DNA from: Plectrocnemia conspersa
Lineage: Eukaryota; Arthropoda; Insecta; Trichoptera; Polycentropodidae
Assembly: GCA_009617715.1 (NCBI GenBank)
Contig: VTFK01000148.1
Coordinates: 1,426,001 to 1,490,000 of the forward strand
Direction: 5' to 3'
DNA length: 64,000 bases
Below the pieces are notes generated by a model. The model saw only the letters and a program-made list of their open reading frames with translations, searched no databases and was not told where the DNA came from. Shown here piece by piece: positions 1 to 12,400 of the stretch (within the stretch, counting starts at the first letter, position 1; each line of letters opens with the position of its first letter). The position numbers were made by a program, and so were the translations under genes.

Positions 1-574
1 AAATATTATACATGGCACTAAATTTGCTTTTTTTTCTGCTTCTATTCATAAGTCATTGTGTCAGTCAAAGAATTCTCCTACCAGCCTCTTCTAGTTCGGA
101 TAAGAGTCACCATATATCAATACTAATCAGAGATTGCATCATTCTGCACTAGTTGCGACAGATCCCTTAGTGAAATCCAACATGAAAGATTTACTCCAGT
201 TTATCAGTAAGTGAGTGTATTTAGGACACAATGCTTCGAAAGTGTGTGAATAATGTTGACAATTTTTGTTACATTTATGGAGAATTCACGTTTGTTTCGC
301 AAAAGCGAAATATCGTAAAACCGCCTACAAACTACACTACACTTTGATTGTAAGCTTGCAGATTAGAATAAAGCATAGTCCCCACGCAGTTATTGCGCAA
401 CAAAAATTTTGATCATAGATGATCAATATAAACATGTATGTATATTTAATAATTCGTAAATACAGATAAAAAAAATGTCTGTACATGAAACATATGTTAA
501 TATGATTGTAATTTAAAAATATTTTTCAATTGTATTAGTCATTTACATTGCTATGATACACTTATGCTTGCCTA
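1..574. other. AT-rich sequence, nothing recognised
   Basis: No splice-bounded ORF, RNA gene or clear repeat is visible. The stretch ends at the TA dinucleotide that flanks the next element. Confidence 0.5.
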
Positions 575-1480
575 CACTCTCTGGAAGTTGTCCGAACCGA
601 AGTTCAAATGAAGTCGGCCGAGGTCGCCGACTTCCCAGTAGCGGCCACACTGCCACAAATTTCATATGCCGTCCGGACGGCGGCCGTGAGTGACCGCGAT
701 CGAAAAATGTGCCAAATAATCACAATTTTTAAATTGTCATATTATAAATATTCAATTTACGCAAAATCTTTGTCGGCTTTTTCAAAATGCCATGAGGCAT
801 AAAAATGATACTTCAGAATACGAACAACACATCTGTGACTATTCTAGAATTTGTCGCCATCGTTTCTAAATAAGAATTCGTTATGGTGTGACATTTATAT
901 AAACCGATCTAGGAAAACACATAAGGATATTCGAAACGATTTTTTTTAACAAAATCAAGTACCACTAATTCTTTTTTTAATATTTAATTTTATATAAAAA
1001 AAATATAATAACGATCTGTTAGAAGAATATACTATCAAAAATATAATTAATCTCTTTTGGTGCCCTAAAATATTTAAAGATGTCAGTAAGAGTCTGTTAA
1101 AGTCCCCGATAAGCATGTGGTATTATAACTTGACCACGTGACCACGATGCAGCGTTCGTCATGCATGTTAAATTGAACCGAGTTACTCGTTCTATCTCAG
1201 TTTGCAAAAAAACATATCATTATCTCTCTGACTCTCGTCACTTAACACGCGAGAGAGCGAAAGGGGAAGTATCTAACCGCTTCGGTCCCTTTGACTCCGG
1301 TCCTTTTGCCGACAATGTTCGGAAGCGCTCAAAGCTGGCCAAGTTGACTGAATTACTCTCCCGTTCTCGGTAACCTCGGACAGCTTCCGATAGATTTTAG
1401 AGCGGGCAGAACCGAACTCGACCGAAGTAACCCACTATATTATCCGTCCTTGGCCAACCTTGGCCCACTTCCAGAGAGTG
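575..1480. mobile_element. Non-autonomous DNA transposon (MITE-like), 906 bp, TA target sites
   Basis: The two ends are inverted copies of CACTCTCTGGAAGT (14 of 14 bases), and a TA dinucleotide lies directly outside each end (573-574 and 1481-1482). This is the signature of a Tc1/mariner/pogo-type insertion. The terminal 100-250 bp are clearly more GC-rich than the centre and carry short subterminal repeats such as the paired GGCCAA units near 1452-1465. The short ORFs inside (608-802 and 1161-1373) resemble no transposase, so movement would have depended on an enzyme supplied elsewhere. Superfamily assignment rests only on the TA target and terminal repeat. Confidence 0.7.
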
Positions 1481-1679
1481 TAGTGCAGGCATTACATATT
1501 CTCATTCCTCAGCCACCAGAATTATATTCACTTGACACGGCAGAATAAGAATATACAGGGAAGATAATGATGGTGCAGAGCCATAAACATTCACAAATTC
1601 AGATTTCATTCCGGCAAAAAATCAACAAAAACCTCTTAACTGAATTTAATGACTCAAATTTGTTAAAAATAAATCTGAG

Positions 1680-2590
1680 CTTCTCGGATCCAGGTTACAG
1701 CAATGAATCTGTGTGTTCTGTTTTCGTCATCAACATTTACATTCATTTTTTAACGATGTAAAAAGGCTTATCAATTTTAGCTATAAACCAAATAAATGTA
1801 GAGACCTAAAAGCAGTTGTGTTATATAGCGGCAATACATTACCCTCTGTTCCTATAGGACATGCAAAACAGGTAAAATAATGCTATGATAACATAAAGCA
1901 CATTCTTGTAAAAATCGGCTATCAAGAACACAAATGGCAGGTCTGTATTGATTTAAAAATTGTAGCTATAGTGCTCGGACTTCAGCTAGTTTGTACAAAG
2001 TATTGTTGTTATATCTGTAAATGGGATAGCAGAGACAGAGCACTACATTGCAAAAATAGAGAATGGCCACGAATGACATTACTAAAACCTGGATCAATGA
2101 ACGTTATAAATACAATCCTCGTAAATGGCAATTTGAGAATAATACCAGATTTGCATATAAAATTAGGACGCATAAGGAATTTTGTCAAGCCCGTGGATCT
2201 TAATCTCCGCATGTAAATGAGGCCGAAGTTAAAGAGGGGATATTGGTGGGTCCAAAAATCAGGCTCTTATACACACTTGTTGTAATAAAAAATAAGCTTA
2301 TAGTTCTTTCAGAATAAGAGCAAATACCAATGGTTACCAAGGACTAGTGGATAATATACTGTTATGTTATGAAAAGACTTTTTCTGTGGTTCTGTGAAAG
2401 ACGAGCATGACGAACACTTTCATTAAGACATATCTGGTATGGAGAGACACTATCAAGGGAAACGGAGCCCATCAATGTTGGCAGACTACTGTCGGTATAT
2501 TACGTGTGAAACACTTAATACTAAGCTAATATTGTACAAGAGGGCGGTAAAGAAACAACGTACCATGCAACTAATGCCCAGTTTACATTG
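1680..2590 (+). pseudogene. Decayed copy of an arthropod repetitive ORF of unknown function
   Basis: Reading the + strand with a few frame changes gives a chain of blocks that I recognise from a protein family scattered through arthropod genomes and usually left uncharacterised. The blocks are DLKAVVLYSGNTLPSVP (about 1801-1850), YDNIKHILVKIGYQEHKW (about 1883-1937), a cysteine-rich TKYCCYICKWDSRDRA (about 1998-2043), PDLHIKLGRIRNFVKP (about 2148-2196), EVKEGILVGPKI (about 2227-2262) and MERHYQGKRSPSMLADYC (about 2439-2490). In-frame stops, for example the TAA in the DEHDEHFH-stop-DISGM stretch near 2423, and frame shifts show that it is dead. Its repetitive occurrence suggests a mobile-element origin, but the enzymatic role of the family is not known to me. 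The identification is from memory and has not been searched. Confidence 0.6.
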
Positions 2591-3664
2591 TGCTATTGTG
2601 TTTTTAACAAGTAGATTTTGTAGTCTTATTTTAATAATAATTAATATGGTAAAAACTAGAGCTAATTCAAGGTTTTTATTGTCATTTTTGAACTTAACAC
2701 GTCAACATCATTAAGAGTTGGCATACTTCCTTTCTGAAGCAAAAAAAAAACGTTGCCATTTCTCGATCAGTAATTATTATTTTTTTATTTTGTCAGTGTA
2801 ATTAAGTGTTTTATAATTATTAATTAAATATACACGTTAGTCCGTTGTGATAAATAGATTTAATTTTCTGGCATCTCAAATGGTTTCATCGATGCGGAAG
2901 CAAAGGTAATATATCACTTTTTTTAATTAGTTATACAACTTCATGTAATTATTCTCAAAAAAATCTATAAACGGGCTAATGAATATTGTTATGTTAATGT
3001 TTTGTATCGTTATTTAAACATGTAATAAACGTTATGATTTATGAAGCGCTGTTTTATTATTAATATGAGTTAGTTGCCGATTTAATTAGCCTCTTGTAGG
3101 CAAAGTTAAAAAAAAAGCAACATAATAACACTGCACAAACAACTAGAGCAATTTGTCGTAATCGAACAAATCGAAAGTACATTATGTATCATTAAAATGT
3201 ACTATTATATAGCATGGCATAATATAATATATGGCCCGTTAGCGATATTTCGTTCAGACATCAATCGGAAGAAAGTGAGCGCTCTTACACTAGATTATGT
3301 AAGGTCTTTCGCTCTACGAAAAAGATTGCAATTTTTTTTCATATTAATTTATGTAAATGCTTTTTATCAATGTTTTTTATTACTCCCTTTGACTTATCTA
3401 AAGACAGGAAATAATTAAAACTTGTATCAGTATTTATCGCCGAACAATCGCAATACTTACCTGAATACGAATTGCGTGTACACGAGCGAGAGTCGATAGA
3501 ATTAATTATTGGAGCGAAAGTGGACATAAAATAAAAGATCAAAAATACTCACATGAGTGAAATTAAACAATAATATTATACAGGTTAGTCCAAAAATTTC
3601 TAAACTTATTTATTAATTTATTAAAATTAAATTATAGGTGGACGAGAAAATATCAGAATCGCAA
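2591..3664. other. AT-rich sequence, nothing recognised
   Basis: No coding signal, transposon end or RNA gene is apparent. The short ORFs at 3197-3418 and 3339-3542 overlap on opposite strands and have no recognisable motif. Confidence 0.45.
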
Positions 3665-4275
3665 TCGGACGGTCATGGCCAAGGAAGAGTTGGCAAGTAC
3701 TCCAATCCTAACATTTACAATGAAGAGAAATATGATCGCCTTCTGGGATCTACATTTTGAGCACCGAAGGGTTGTAAGCTATTGCTTTAAGCAATTTTTA
3801 AAAATGTTTAATTATATATACACATTTGCAAGTTGACAGTGAAATGTATTAAAAATTAATGCACTGGGAAACAATAATGGGTATTATCCGTATTCATTTA
3901 AATATAAACAGCGAAGGAATTTACTTTAGCAAGCTTTAGTATGCGGTGTACTAGGGCATCATAAAGGGTGCGCAATACTAAAGTATTCCTAAAGTAGCGC
4001 GCATCTCTATTGATCTGATATAAGTGTGCAATGTGCAGACTGGATTTTAAGTGCTTCTCGAAAATCACACCAAGACCCTTAATAAAGAAAAGCCAGTCTA
4101 GAATATATCTATTGAGATGGTTTGAGCATTCCGCCGGCATCAAGTGCCTTGAAAATTAATTGTGTATTTTATGATATTAAAAGCAATTAGTTATCGAAAG
4201 CATATATATAATTGAGATTCTCCTACAGGTCAAGAAAATCTGAAATCGACTGAACTCTCATAAAAATTTAAAAAT
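3665..4275 (-). pseudogene. LINE (Jockey-like) reverse transcriptase C-terminal fragment
   Basis: On the minus strand this segment aligns block by block with the better-preserved LINE copy at 62704-64000. Shared blocks include RYFRNTLVLRTLYDALV (near 4000-3940; the intact copy has RYFRNTLVLRTLYDTLV), the GVIFE motif of the thumb region near 4065, and at DNA level the segment 3677-3705, which matches about 62852-62880. Stops and deletions break the reading frame, and the connection and RNA-binding tail are largely missing. Both ends are truncated and no poly(A)-type tail is visible. It is a dead fragment of the same LINE family found at the right end of the window. Confidence 0.8.
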
Positions 4276-5100
4276 GACACTGATAGGCAATTGGTTATCA
4301 TATTAATTATCTGTGGATCACACCAGAAAAAAAATCAAGTAAAATCGTAACCGAATAGAATTTTTTATTTTGAAAAATATACATTTTTTTATAAATTTTT
4401 TTTTTATTAATAAACTAAGCTATTTTTTTTAAAATTATTAATCATCTTATGGAACACCTTGTATATTATATTAAATTCAAGATAATATCATTTGAAGTAA
4501 ATAATTAAGATGATGTTCACTGAGATGTAGTATTTATGTATACATTTTATAGTATAGAAACTTGAAGCAAATTCAACGATAATTGTTTCAGACTTTCTAC
4601 ATTTTTATGAATGTCATAATTAAGATGAAAATTGCCTAACTTATCAAGCGACGGTGAAAGTTTATATTGCAATATAAAATATTTGTTTTCTGATTAAATA
4701 AAAATAAACTCCATCTGAACTCAATAATACGATTGCTACGAGCAAACATTACTATTCTAAAGCTGCTTATAAAATAATGGAAAATGATATTATTTTTTTA
4801 TTAGATAATCTTTATAGATTAATGAAAATATTTTATTGTGTTTAAAATATTTATGTAATAAAATATTACACACACAAATATATTAGGTAATCTAAAAATT
4901 AATCTCATTTTTATAAATTTAATACGTTTCTAGTGGACATGAAGAATCAACATTTCGATATTTAAAAATAAAAATAGGCCATAAAATTGTTGATTAAGTA
5001 TAATATAAGCAATTTATACATAATTACTTTATATATAAATTTCTTAAATGTATGTGATTCATTAGATACCAGTTAATGTCATAAATTGTTTAAAAAAAAT
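4276..5100. other. AT-rich sequence, nothing coding
   Basis: Only an isolated GGAACACCTTGTATA motif at about 4449-4463 stands out. Similar ACARGGTGTYTC-type motifs lie at about 16119 and 30920. They may be ends of unidentified repeats. Confidence 0.4.
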
Positions 5101-5405
5101 TCAAATGGAATATTACGATATCAAGAAAAGTTCTGCATGTGAGAGATCAGAAAAGTTAGACGATGATTTCCTGGCTGCAGAAATGGAAGCAGATCCTACT
5201 CAAACTATACATCAGCTGGCCGAGAAACTAAACAGTGCATAGACAAATTCAGTAGATTGGGAAGGCTTGGAGACTACGTGAATTTGTTCCACACGAATTG
5301 AGCTAAGATAACCGCATATCCCAATAACTTCTGGATTTTGAAGTTAAGTGGACTTTATTCAATCATTTAATAATCGGGGATGAGAAAAGGATGTTGTGAG
5401 AGGTA
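5101..5405 (+). pseudogene. mariner transposase N-terminal fragment
   Basis: Translated in changing + frames, the segment gives blocks typical of mariner transposases: EADPTQTIHQLAEKLN (helix-turn-helix region, about 5189-5236), then IGKAWRLREFVPHELS (about 5257-5304), then LLDFEVKWTLFNHLIIGDEK (about 5330-5389). The GDEK block carries the first catalytic aspartate of the DDD triad. At least three stops and one frame change are present, the rest of the catalytic domain is absent, and I could not see terminal repeats. It is a relic of the same family as the copy at 36568-37440. Confidence 0.8.
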
Positions 5406-7964
5406 GGAGAAGGTTATATATTTAAAATAAAAATTAAAAATAAACATACAAAAATGATTTTTTCGTTTCATTCAATTCGAGATTACCTATATATGAACTG
5501 CTTTAAAATACTGGTTTTATTTATAAATCTTATTACACAAAGCTTTCAATGTGTCTAGTTTCAACATAAAGTGTAAAGAATGTCAACTATGTGATCTGTT
5601 TGCTATAGATCTTAATCACTATTGCCTTGATCCGAAGAATTTTATTTTCAGAGAGGTACTGCGACATTTCGCCGTGCGACGCACATATAATACATCAAGA
5701 GAAACCGGTTCTTGTGGTACTCCAGATCCTTTTGGATCCATCGTAGCTGTCCTCGCCTTGATACAAAAAGACCGAAAGACCAAATGAGAACTCTTGAGAA
5801 ATGCGAACGGCCCTCGAAAAATTGCGTAACTATGCAGAATATATGTAACGCGCATTAAAATTCCGCCAGATATAAACACTATGTATGTATCTGGTACATA
5901 AATATGTACAGAATGCTTCATAATACTTTTTATGTTTAAATTAAGTTCTGCCATAGCCATCGAATCTTAAAGAGCACTTTAAAGATATATTGCACTTCTA
6001 TGTTGTTTAAAAAGTTAAATCAAAACTGATCTTAATTCATATTAAAATACAAGTGCAAAGCATTGATTGATAACACTTGTTAACACAATTTTTGTCCCTT
6101 TAAAGTAAAAAAAGCTAATACCGATAGAAAATTTTTCGCTAATTTCAAAATCGTAAATATTACAGGTTATTGTGGGATTTCAATATATGATTCGTTTTTT
6201 TTCGGGAAGCAACACCGATTCGACAACAATTGACTCATGTTTCTAACTTACTCTTTAACTGAGCACATGTTTTGACGTGTTTTTGTAAGTTAATAGTAAT
6301 TTTTTTTTAAAAGTGCCTTGAAAGTGCAAGACTTTTTTTGTTATACGTGCGGTGAATTTACACCAGCTTTTCAAAGAAAATAATGACGGTTCTGGATCAA
6401 AAGGCGTATGAATTTTATTTCAAGTGCCAGAATATATAATTGAACGGATAACACATTCGTCAAAATTTGTCGACCAGTGTAATTAAAGATAGAAAATAAA
6501 TAGTCTACAATTTATTATGAAAACTTATGGGGTGTTTCTAAGACAAAGCTCAGATTAAAATGTATACTAAGCTATGTTTGCTGCAGGCATTGTTCTTTAT
6601 ATTTCAGAAACCCGTCTGCACAACGAATGTGCAAAGTAAAGCCCTAAAGCAATTTGCGTAATTGAAATTACACCCAAGGAAAATGATGTCTGATCATACC
6701 AGCTAAGAGATAAAATTCACCAAGAGCTGCGATATCCAATTTTTACTGGTCAATCAGAAAGGTTAAATTTTGCACGACACTGATTTAGCTTTCGAATATT
6801 TCACCACACCATAAATTAATTTAGCATTTATTTATAACACAATAAGGTCAATAATATTTTTTCAAATATAGAACTCCACTATAGAAATAAAATGTGTCGG
6901 TTCTAATAACGCTAATTGATCAATTAAGAAAAGTGTGTTTGAATTTTTATACAATAGTTATAAGGTTATAAGCGAAAGAATTTTCCTAGCAATAATATAA
7001 AAAAAGGTAATTCTGATATTAATACAAGACCTCAATTGTATCTATTGTTTATATTCACAATAAAATTAATACCATAGACTTATTTTTAAAATAATATTGT
7101 TTGTTCAATGAATAAGACCCATCAATAACACTCTACTTAATGATCAATAAGTCGAGTAAATTGCTTAGTATGAAATTTTGTACTAAGCAATGAAACATTT
7201 TTTTGTATTGTACCTAACAATGAAGCACATTGTGTACAATCATACATCCGGAATACAATCAACGTTTGAATTAGACCCTTCACTCTGTACTTAATAACAA
7301 ATAGTAGGCTGTATCATTAGATTAAATAATATAGACACATAATTTATATATTTAAAAAGCACAAATTTAAAGTGATAATAATTGAGAATAACTGGTAAAA
7401 AGAAAATTATTTTAAATAGAAATGAGGATTTAATATTGCTCAAAAATTATATTAAAAAGAAGAACACAATAAAAAGAACATATTAATAATTATAATATCT
7501 TTTTGAATACAATAGTTAATTTTTTTTTGATATATAACTAATTTTTAAATTAATAATACCTTTGTAATAACCATAGAAACCATATAAAAATAAGTTGAAC
7601 GATTGCGCTCATTAACTATTAATGTAAAACTTGAAACGAAAGCCTAATTAAAATATTTTAAAATCAATATTAAAGACAAGGTTTTATTTTATAAACGATG
7701 TTCTTAATCTAAAGACAATGACATAGTATAAACACAACACGTCTATATGTTTGTTTATGCTGATGACAAATCACCTTAATATTATATGTATGTAAGAAAA
7801 TTTTCTTTTAACATTACATAATTTATTATCAAAATACAATAATAAAATACACACAGGTTTAAACATAATACAGGTAACATAAAAAATATTTATTAGTAAA
7901 AATGATTACAAAACAGATCAGCTCCTTGTAGCTGACATTAAATAGATCAATGTGCAATATCAGC
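5406..7964. other. AT-rich sequence, nothing recognised
   Basis: A slightly GC-richer patch at 5600-5960 is open on both strands (78 and 113 codons). Neither reading has splice sites or motifs that I can defend, so no gene is called. The remainder is AT-rich without signals. Confidence 0.4.
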
Positions 7965-7969
7965 GTATT

Positions 7970-8330
7970 AAGGAGCCGGATGGCGATAGTCATAGGCGAG
8001 TAGGCTGGTTTTTTACAAAGGAATTCCTTTGGAAAAGTTTGCTGATATAACTAGAGAATAATTGAGTTAAATCATATAAACAACCAAGGTCTAATACTTT
8101 TTTTACTAATAATCCATGACAAACCTTGTTGAAGGCCTATTCAAAATTCATAAATACAACGTATATTTATATTTCCGCATCGAGAGATTTTGTCACCGTT
8201 TTTGCAAAAGACAAGATTAGTAACAGTGGAACGGGCGAGACAAAACCCATGCTGTTGGTTCAACAAAAGTGATCGGAAATGTATCTATGGATAATTCTTA
8301 TAGCTTTAAATAAAAATATGAGGATCATAT
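7970..8330 (-). pseudogene. LINE reverse transcriptase finger/palm fragment
   Basis: The minus strand reads QQHGF followed by RSTVTNLV (about 8260-8220), the well-known start of the palm in Jockey/R1-type reverse transcriptases. It then gives a degenerate motif A, VFMNFEQAFNKV, in which D and S are replaced (about 8160-8120; the Q is a stop here), followed by GLLVKKVLDLG and a LFSSYISK segment. The right-end LINE copy has corresponding blocks at 63990-63750, but the nucleotide match is weak, so this is probably a different subfamily. Several stops are present and the element has neither end. Confidence 0.7.
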
Positions 8331-8984
8331 CGACACATATATTGCTGTACTCTTTGTGATTACTAGAATTTTTTAGGTTATTGTTAATTTAAAATACTTC
8401 CTTAGCTATAAAAAGACAGTTTTACTACTAATCTGAATGCATTAAATATATTGATTGAATTTATGTATATTTACATTTATATAAATTAATCATAGTATAG
8501 AAAATAAATTAAAGATGTAGTGGTGTGCAATTAAGGCTATATTTAAATAAGGTATTTGTGACTTTTATGGAGATAATTTGACATAAACAAGTTCTCACTT
8601 TAACGTACTAAGATCGTTAAAACTAGCAATTAAATTAGCAGTTTGTGCTTATGTTTGTTAGTTAAACGCAATTAATCGCTTTTCTTAAATGGTAGTTAAT
8701 ATTTATGTGAAGTATGATCAATCCATATTTGAATGTAATTACCAAAGAAGAAATTTAATTGATGTAATACTGTATTTACTTTGTAACAGTAACACTTAGA
8801 TAATAATATTAATGGTGAATAATGGATGATCGATAAATAGCAAGTGCCTCTATAGCGTGACCATTGTTTTTGGCCACTCGGTGTATATATTACGTGTGTA
8901 TATCGATCAAGAGATGGTGCCCGATCGGAACCGGTTCACTTACATCAAGTAAAAGTCATTCACGTCTGATGTAAGAGGTGTTGC

Positions 8985-9418
8985 CGGTTGTTTAAAAAAG
9001 ACTTAACCGAGTTTCGCAACGTAGCCCAAGAGACACGACTACTTTCTTCTTTGCAGCGAATCTCAGCCTTGGATGTGGCAATTGTGTTAAATTACCGGAA
9101 TACCGTAATTTTCCGCAAGTGTGGTCCAATTTTATTATATATTTTCTTTGCCGGAATTTCATCACATTTCCCTTCGGGTGTTTCTGAAGGGTCCAACCCG
9201 AGCCTCTGTTATTTATTATTGACATACAATGAAGTTTTCTTTAGATTGCAGATGACTTCAAATTGATTAAAGGCATCATTTTTACATAGTAATTAAGATT
9301 TTCTATGAGTGTCATATTGTGCCATTTATCATATTATTTGTCTAACCAATGTGACGCATTGAGGTAACCATTTAGGTCACGATGGTCTTAATTCAATTTA
9401 AATAAATAAAAAAAAATC
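8985..9418 (+). pseudogene. Internally deleted LINE copy with 3' stem-loop and A-rich tail
   Basis: The + strand carries a decayed reverse transcriptase core: FPSGVSEGSN (compare VPQGS, near 9170-9200) followed, after a frame change, by ADDFKLIKGI (near 9249-9278), which is the catalytic motif C. The coding part then stops and the sequence runs within about 70 bp into a 3' untranslated end: GTGAC (9351-9355), a 20-base loop, GTCAC (9376-9380), then a (TAAA)-type A-rich tail at about 9400-9416. The same stem-loop and tail occur at the end of the LINE copy at 62638-62703, which ties this fragment to that family. The middle and end of ORF2 are deleted. Confidence 0.7.
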
Positions 9419-12400
9419 GTATGCATTGAGTGGCAAATATAATAAATATTTCGTGAAATAATGCATTTTTTCCGATTAAATATCAATTATCTCGGTTATT
9501 ATTATTTGTTAAAGATCAAGTCAAAATTAATTATATAAGAGCAAAATGTACATATTATATAATCGACATTTGAATGGAACTTTAAAATGTCTCTTGATAT
9601 AATAAAAATTATTTCAGTCAAATTTAATGTGTTTGTAACGACTTTAACAGTAATTAAAAAATCACACATTTTAATACGGAACTAGTCGTAAAATAGTCGT
9701 AGATTTTCAAGGTAGTACAACACCAAACTAGTCGCAGATAAAATTTCGTGTTTGCGAATAACTAATGCATTCATACATTCAACATTTAGACTTTTATCAA
9801 TATTTTTAAATGCTAAATTATGCTAAATAAATATAATTAGTATTAGGGACACAATACGCATCAAAATCTCCTATAAACAATGTTTTGATTGTATGCATAT
9901 GTGGTGTATATTTACAATGTTTCAATGTAACAAAAAAAGGCAGACTAAATTTGGGCTAACGATTTACTATATAGATTGTAGGATATTATATCGAAAAATT
10001 TTTATTACTTTAATATAATATTTTTATGATAGCGATATTATTTTACATTATTTTAGAATGCAGTGTATAGTAAATCAAACCGTGAAATAAACCTAATATC
10101 TTTTCTACTCATAACATGTATTTTGCATTGTACAGATAAATAAATTAATAATTGTGAATATTATAATATGAGGTATGAATAATAAAAGCCGGTTCTATTT
10201 TTCTAAATAATGAGATATATCTATTTAAATTGTGGCGATATACCTATACTTTATTCTATTGATTATTATCCATATTACATTATTGTCAAATTATTCGATT
10301 TGTATCAGTAAGCAATTTAAATATAAATCTGTTTACCTTAAAGTATAATTTCTGTGAAAAATTTCCACTATAAAGAATCACAGGTGACTATAAATATATA
10401 CACACTAGTTAACAACAGTGTATTCCTTTCATAACCACAATAGCAAATTAATAATAAAATTCATAGCAATTTCGCGTTTTAATTAATTTTTTTAATTAAA
10501 AATCTGGAAGGAACAACATTACATTAATTTAATATATACTCTGTATCAAAATCTCTTATACAAATAATATAAATGAAAAGTTACTTTGTTAAAGCTAATT
10601 TACTTTGTCTAGAAAACATGACCTCAAAGGAAGCTGCTTATAACATCACATGTACAGTTTTATTTAGTAAATGTGTTGATATAAGAATATAATTAGTATA
10701 ATCTCTGCCGTTATTGATTTAACTTATATATTAAAAAAATATAAAAACATGAATGGAAACTCACTGATAAGGTTTGCATATATCGATGGATAAAAAATAG
10801 TAAATTCATTAATGAAATTAAACTGACTAACAAAAAACTAGATTGTTCCTTTCCACAACATATACACTCTAATCGACGCCTTTCTAGAATTGCTTTTAGA
10901 TCAAAATCTACAGGTGACATGTTGTTATTTTTTTTTGCTTCAAAGAGAATCGTTTTCAAATATTAGTAACGCTATATAGCGAACAAAAAAAAGTAACCAC
11001 GACAATCACACGTAATTCAGATCGTCGACTGATATACTTATGACACTTGTGAAATTATATTTTGTAAGATTATTATAAAAATAATAAACGGTATCGCGGT
11101 TATGGCAATTCAAGAGAGAAGCAAAAAAAGTAAAAGGTAAAAAATGTGGAATAGCAATCTATAAAACTAGGTCTAATAAGCTTAACCCTAGTGAAATACA
11201 CCGTTTTTTTTTTCTATATTTATATTAATAATTATTTAAATTGCAAATCAATTTAATCGATATGACTTTATACTTAATAATTATTGTATATTAGGCTAAA
11301 AAAATAATTAAGAGGAAAATTAGAACTTATATTTACGTCGTATATATAAAAACCAGGACAAAGACAAGCTTTGTCATGAGATATTATTGAAAAAAGTGTT
11401 GCTCGGATGATTTAACCCGATTTTGAGCGATTAACATATGGCGACCGACTGTCGAAAAAATATTTCACCCCTTAGAGTCTAAGCTAAGATCTTTGCGCTA
11501 TTAATAAATGATATAAATAAATTTTAATAAATTTGTACAATATTGTTGCTTATTTATTTCTGTACTGAGAACATTCCAAAAACCACGACTAGTAGTAGAT
11601 TTTATTTTAAAATAGTTCAAGCAGTATATATCCATATATGTATCACTACAAAAATGAGTAACATGTATCATGCATCATAATCAATATTTTATTTTTATTA
11701 TTAAAGAAAAATAAATTTAATTGCCTAATAATTACCGATGAAGTAACTTTACATACAAATCGTGTTATTATTATATATCATTTGGTATTTACACTCTATT
11801 ATCCGGATTAGGATAAGCTGCAATACATCGAAATGTATGTATGTATATATGTTTGCGTAATAACGACCACTATGTTATTAGTCAACTTAATTAGAAATAA
11901 ATAAATACAAAATAACATATATTTATAAAGCCTAATAAAATCGACACAGTTGAAACATTGCAATATACACGTAACGTTCTCTATTTTTTAAATATAAAAA
12001 ATCTTGTATGTAAAGTTAGATATATTAAATCTACTACATGGATAATGTCTGATTTTATTGCTCATTCAATTTTTTTTTTAAATCGCTGACATAACACGCC
12101 CACCTACTATGATAGGATTTTAATAAATCTTAGGAAGTTGAGCTTATATGTATAATCCTATATATTATTTAAATTACAGCTAGGTTAAGTTTTTTGACGA
12201 CAAAATGTATTGAGATATTTGCTGCCCAAAGATACAAAAAGTCATATAGGCTTGTTATAAATTTATTTTGCTACTGCTGATAAATATGTTTGATGCCCAT
12301 GTATTTTAGTTCAACATGATACGATTCTATTCATTTGATGATATGGATTACTTTAATCGACCTTTTAACTATGCCACTAAAATTTCGTGAATGTAAACTC

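Noticed and set aside
5551..5960. Overlapping ORFs on both strands, 78 and 113 codons, one with a GVPQ-like word
   Set aside because: The GVPQ word is not followed by the GSxLGPLLF block of reverse transcriptases, there are no splice sites, and both strands are open, which suggests chance.
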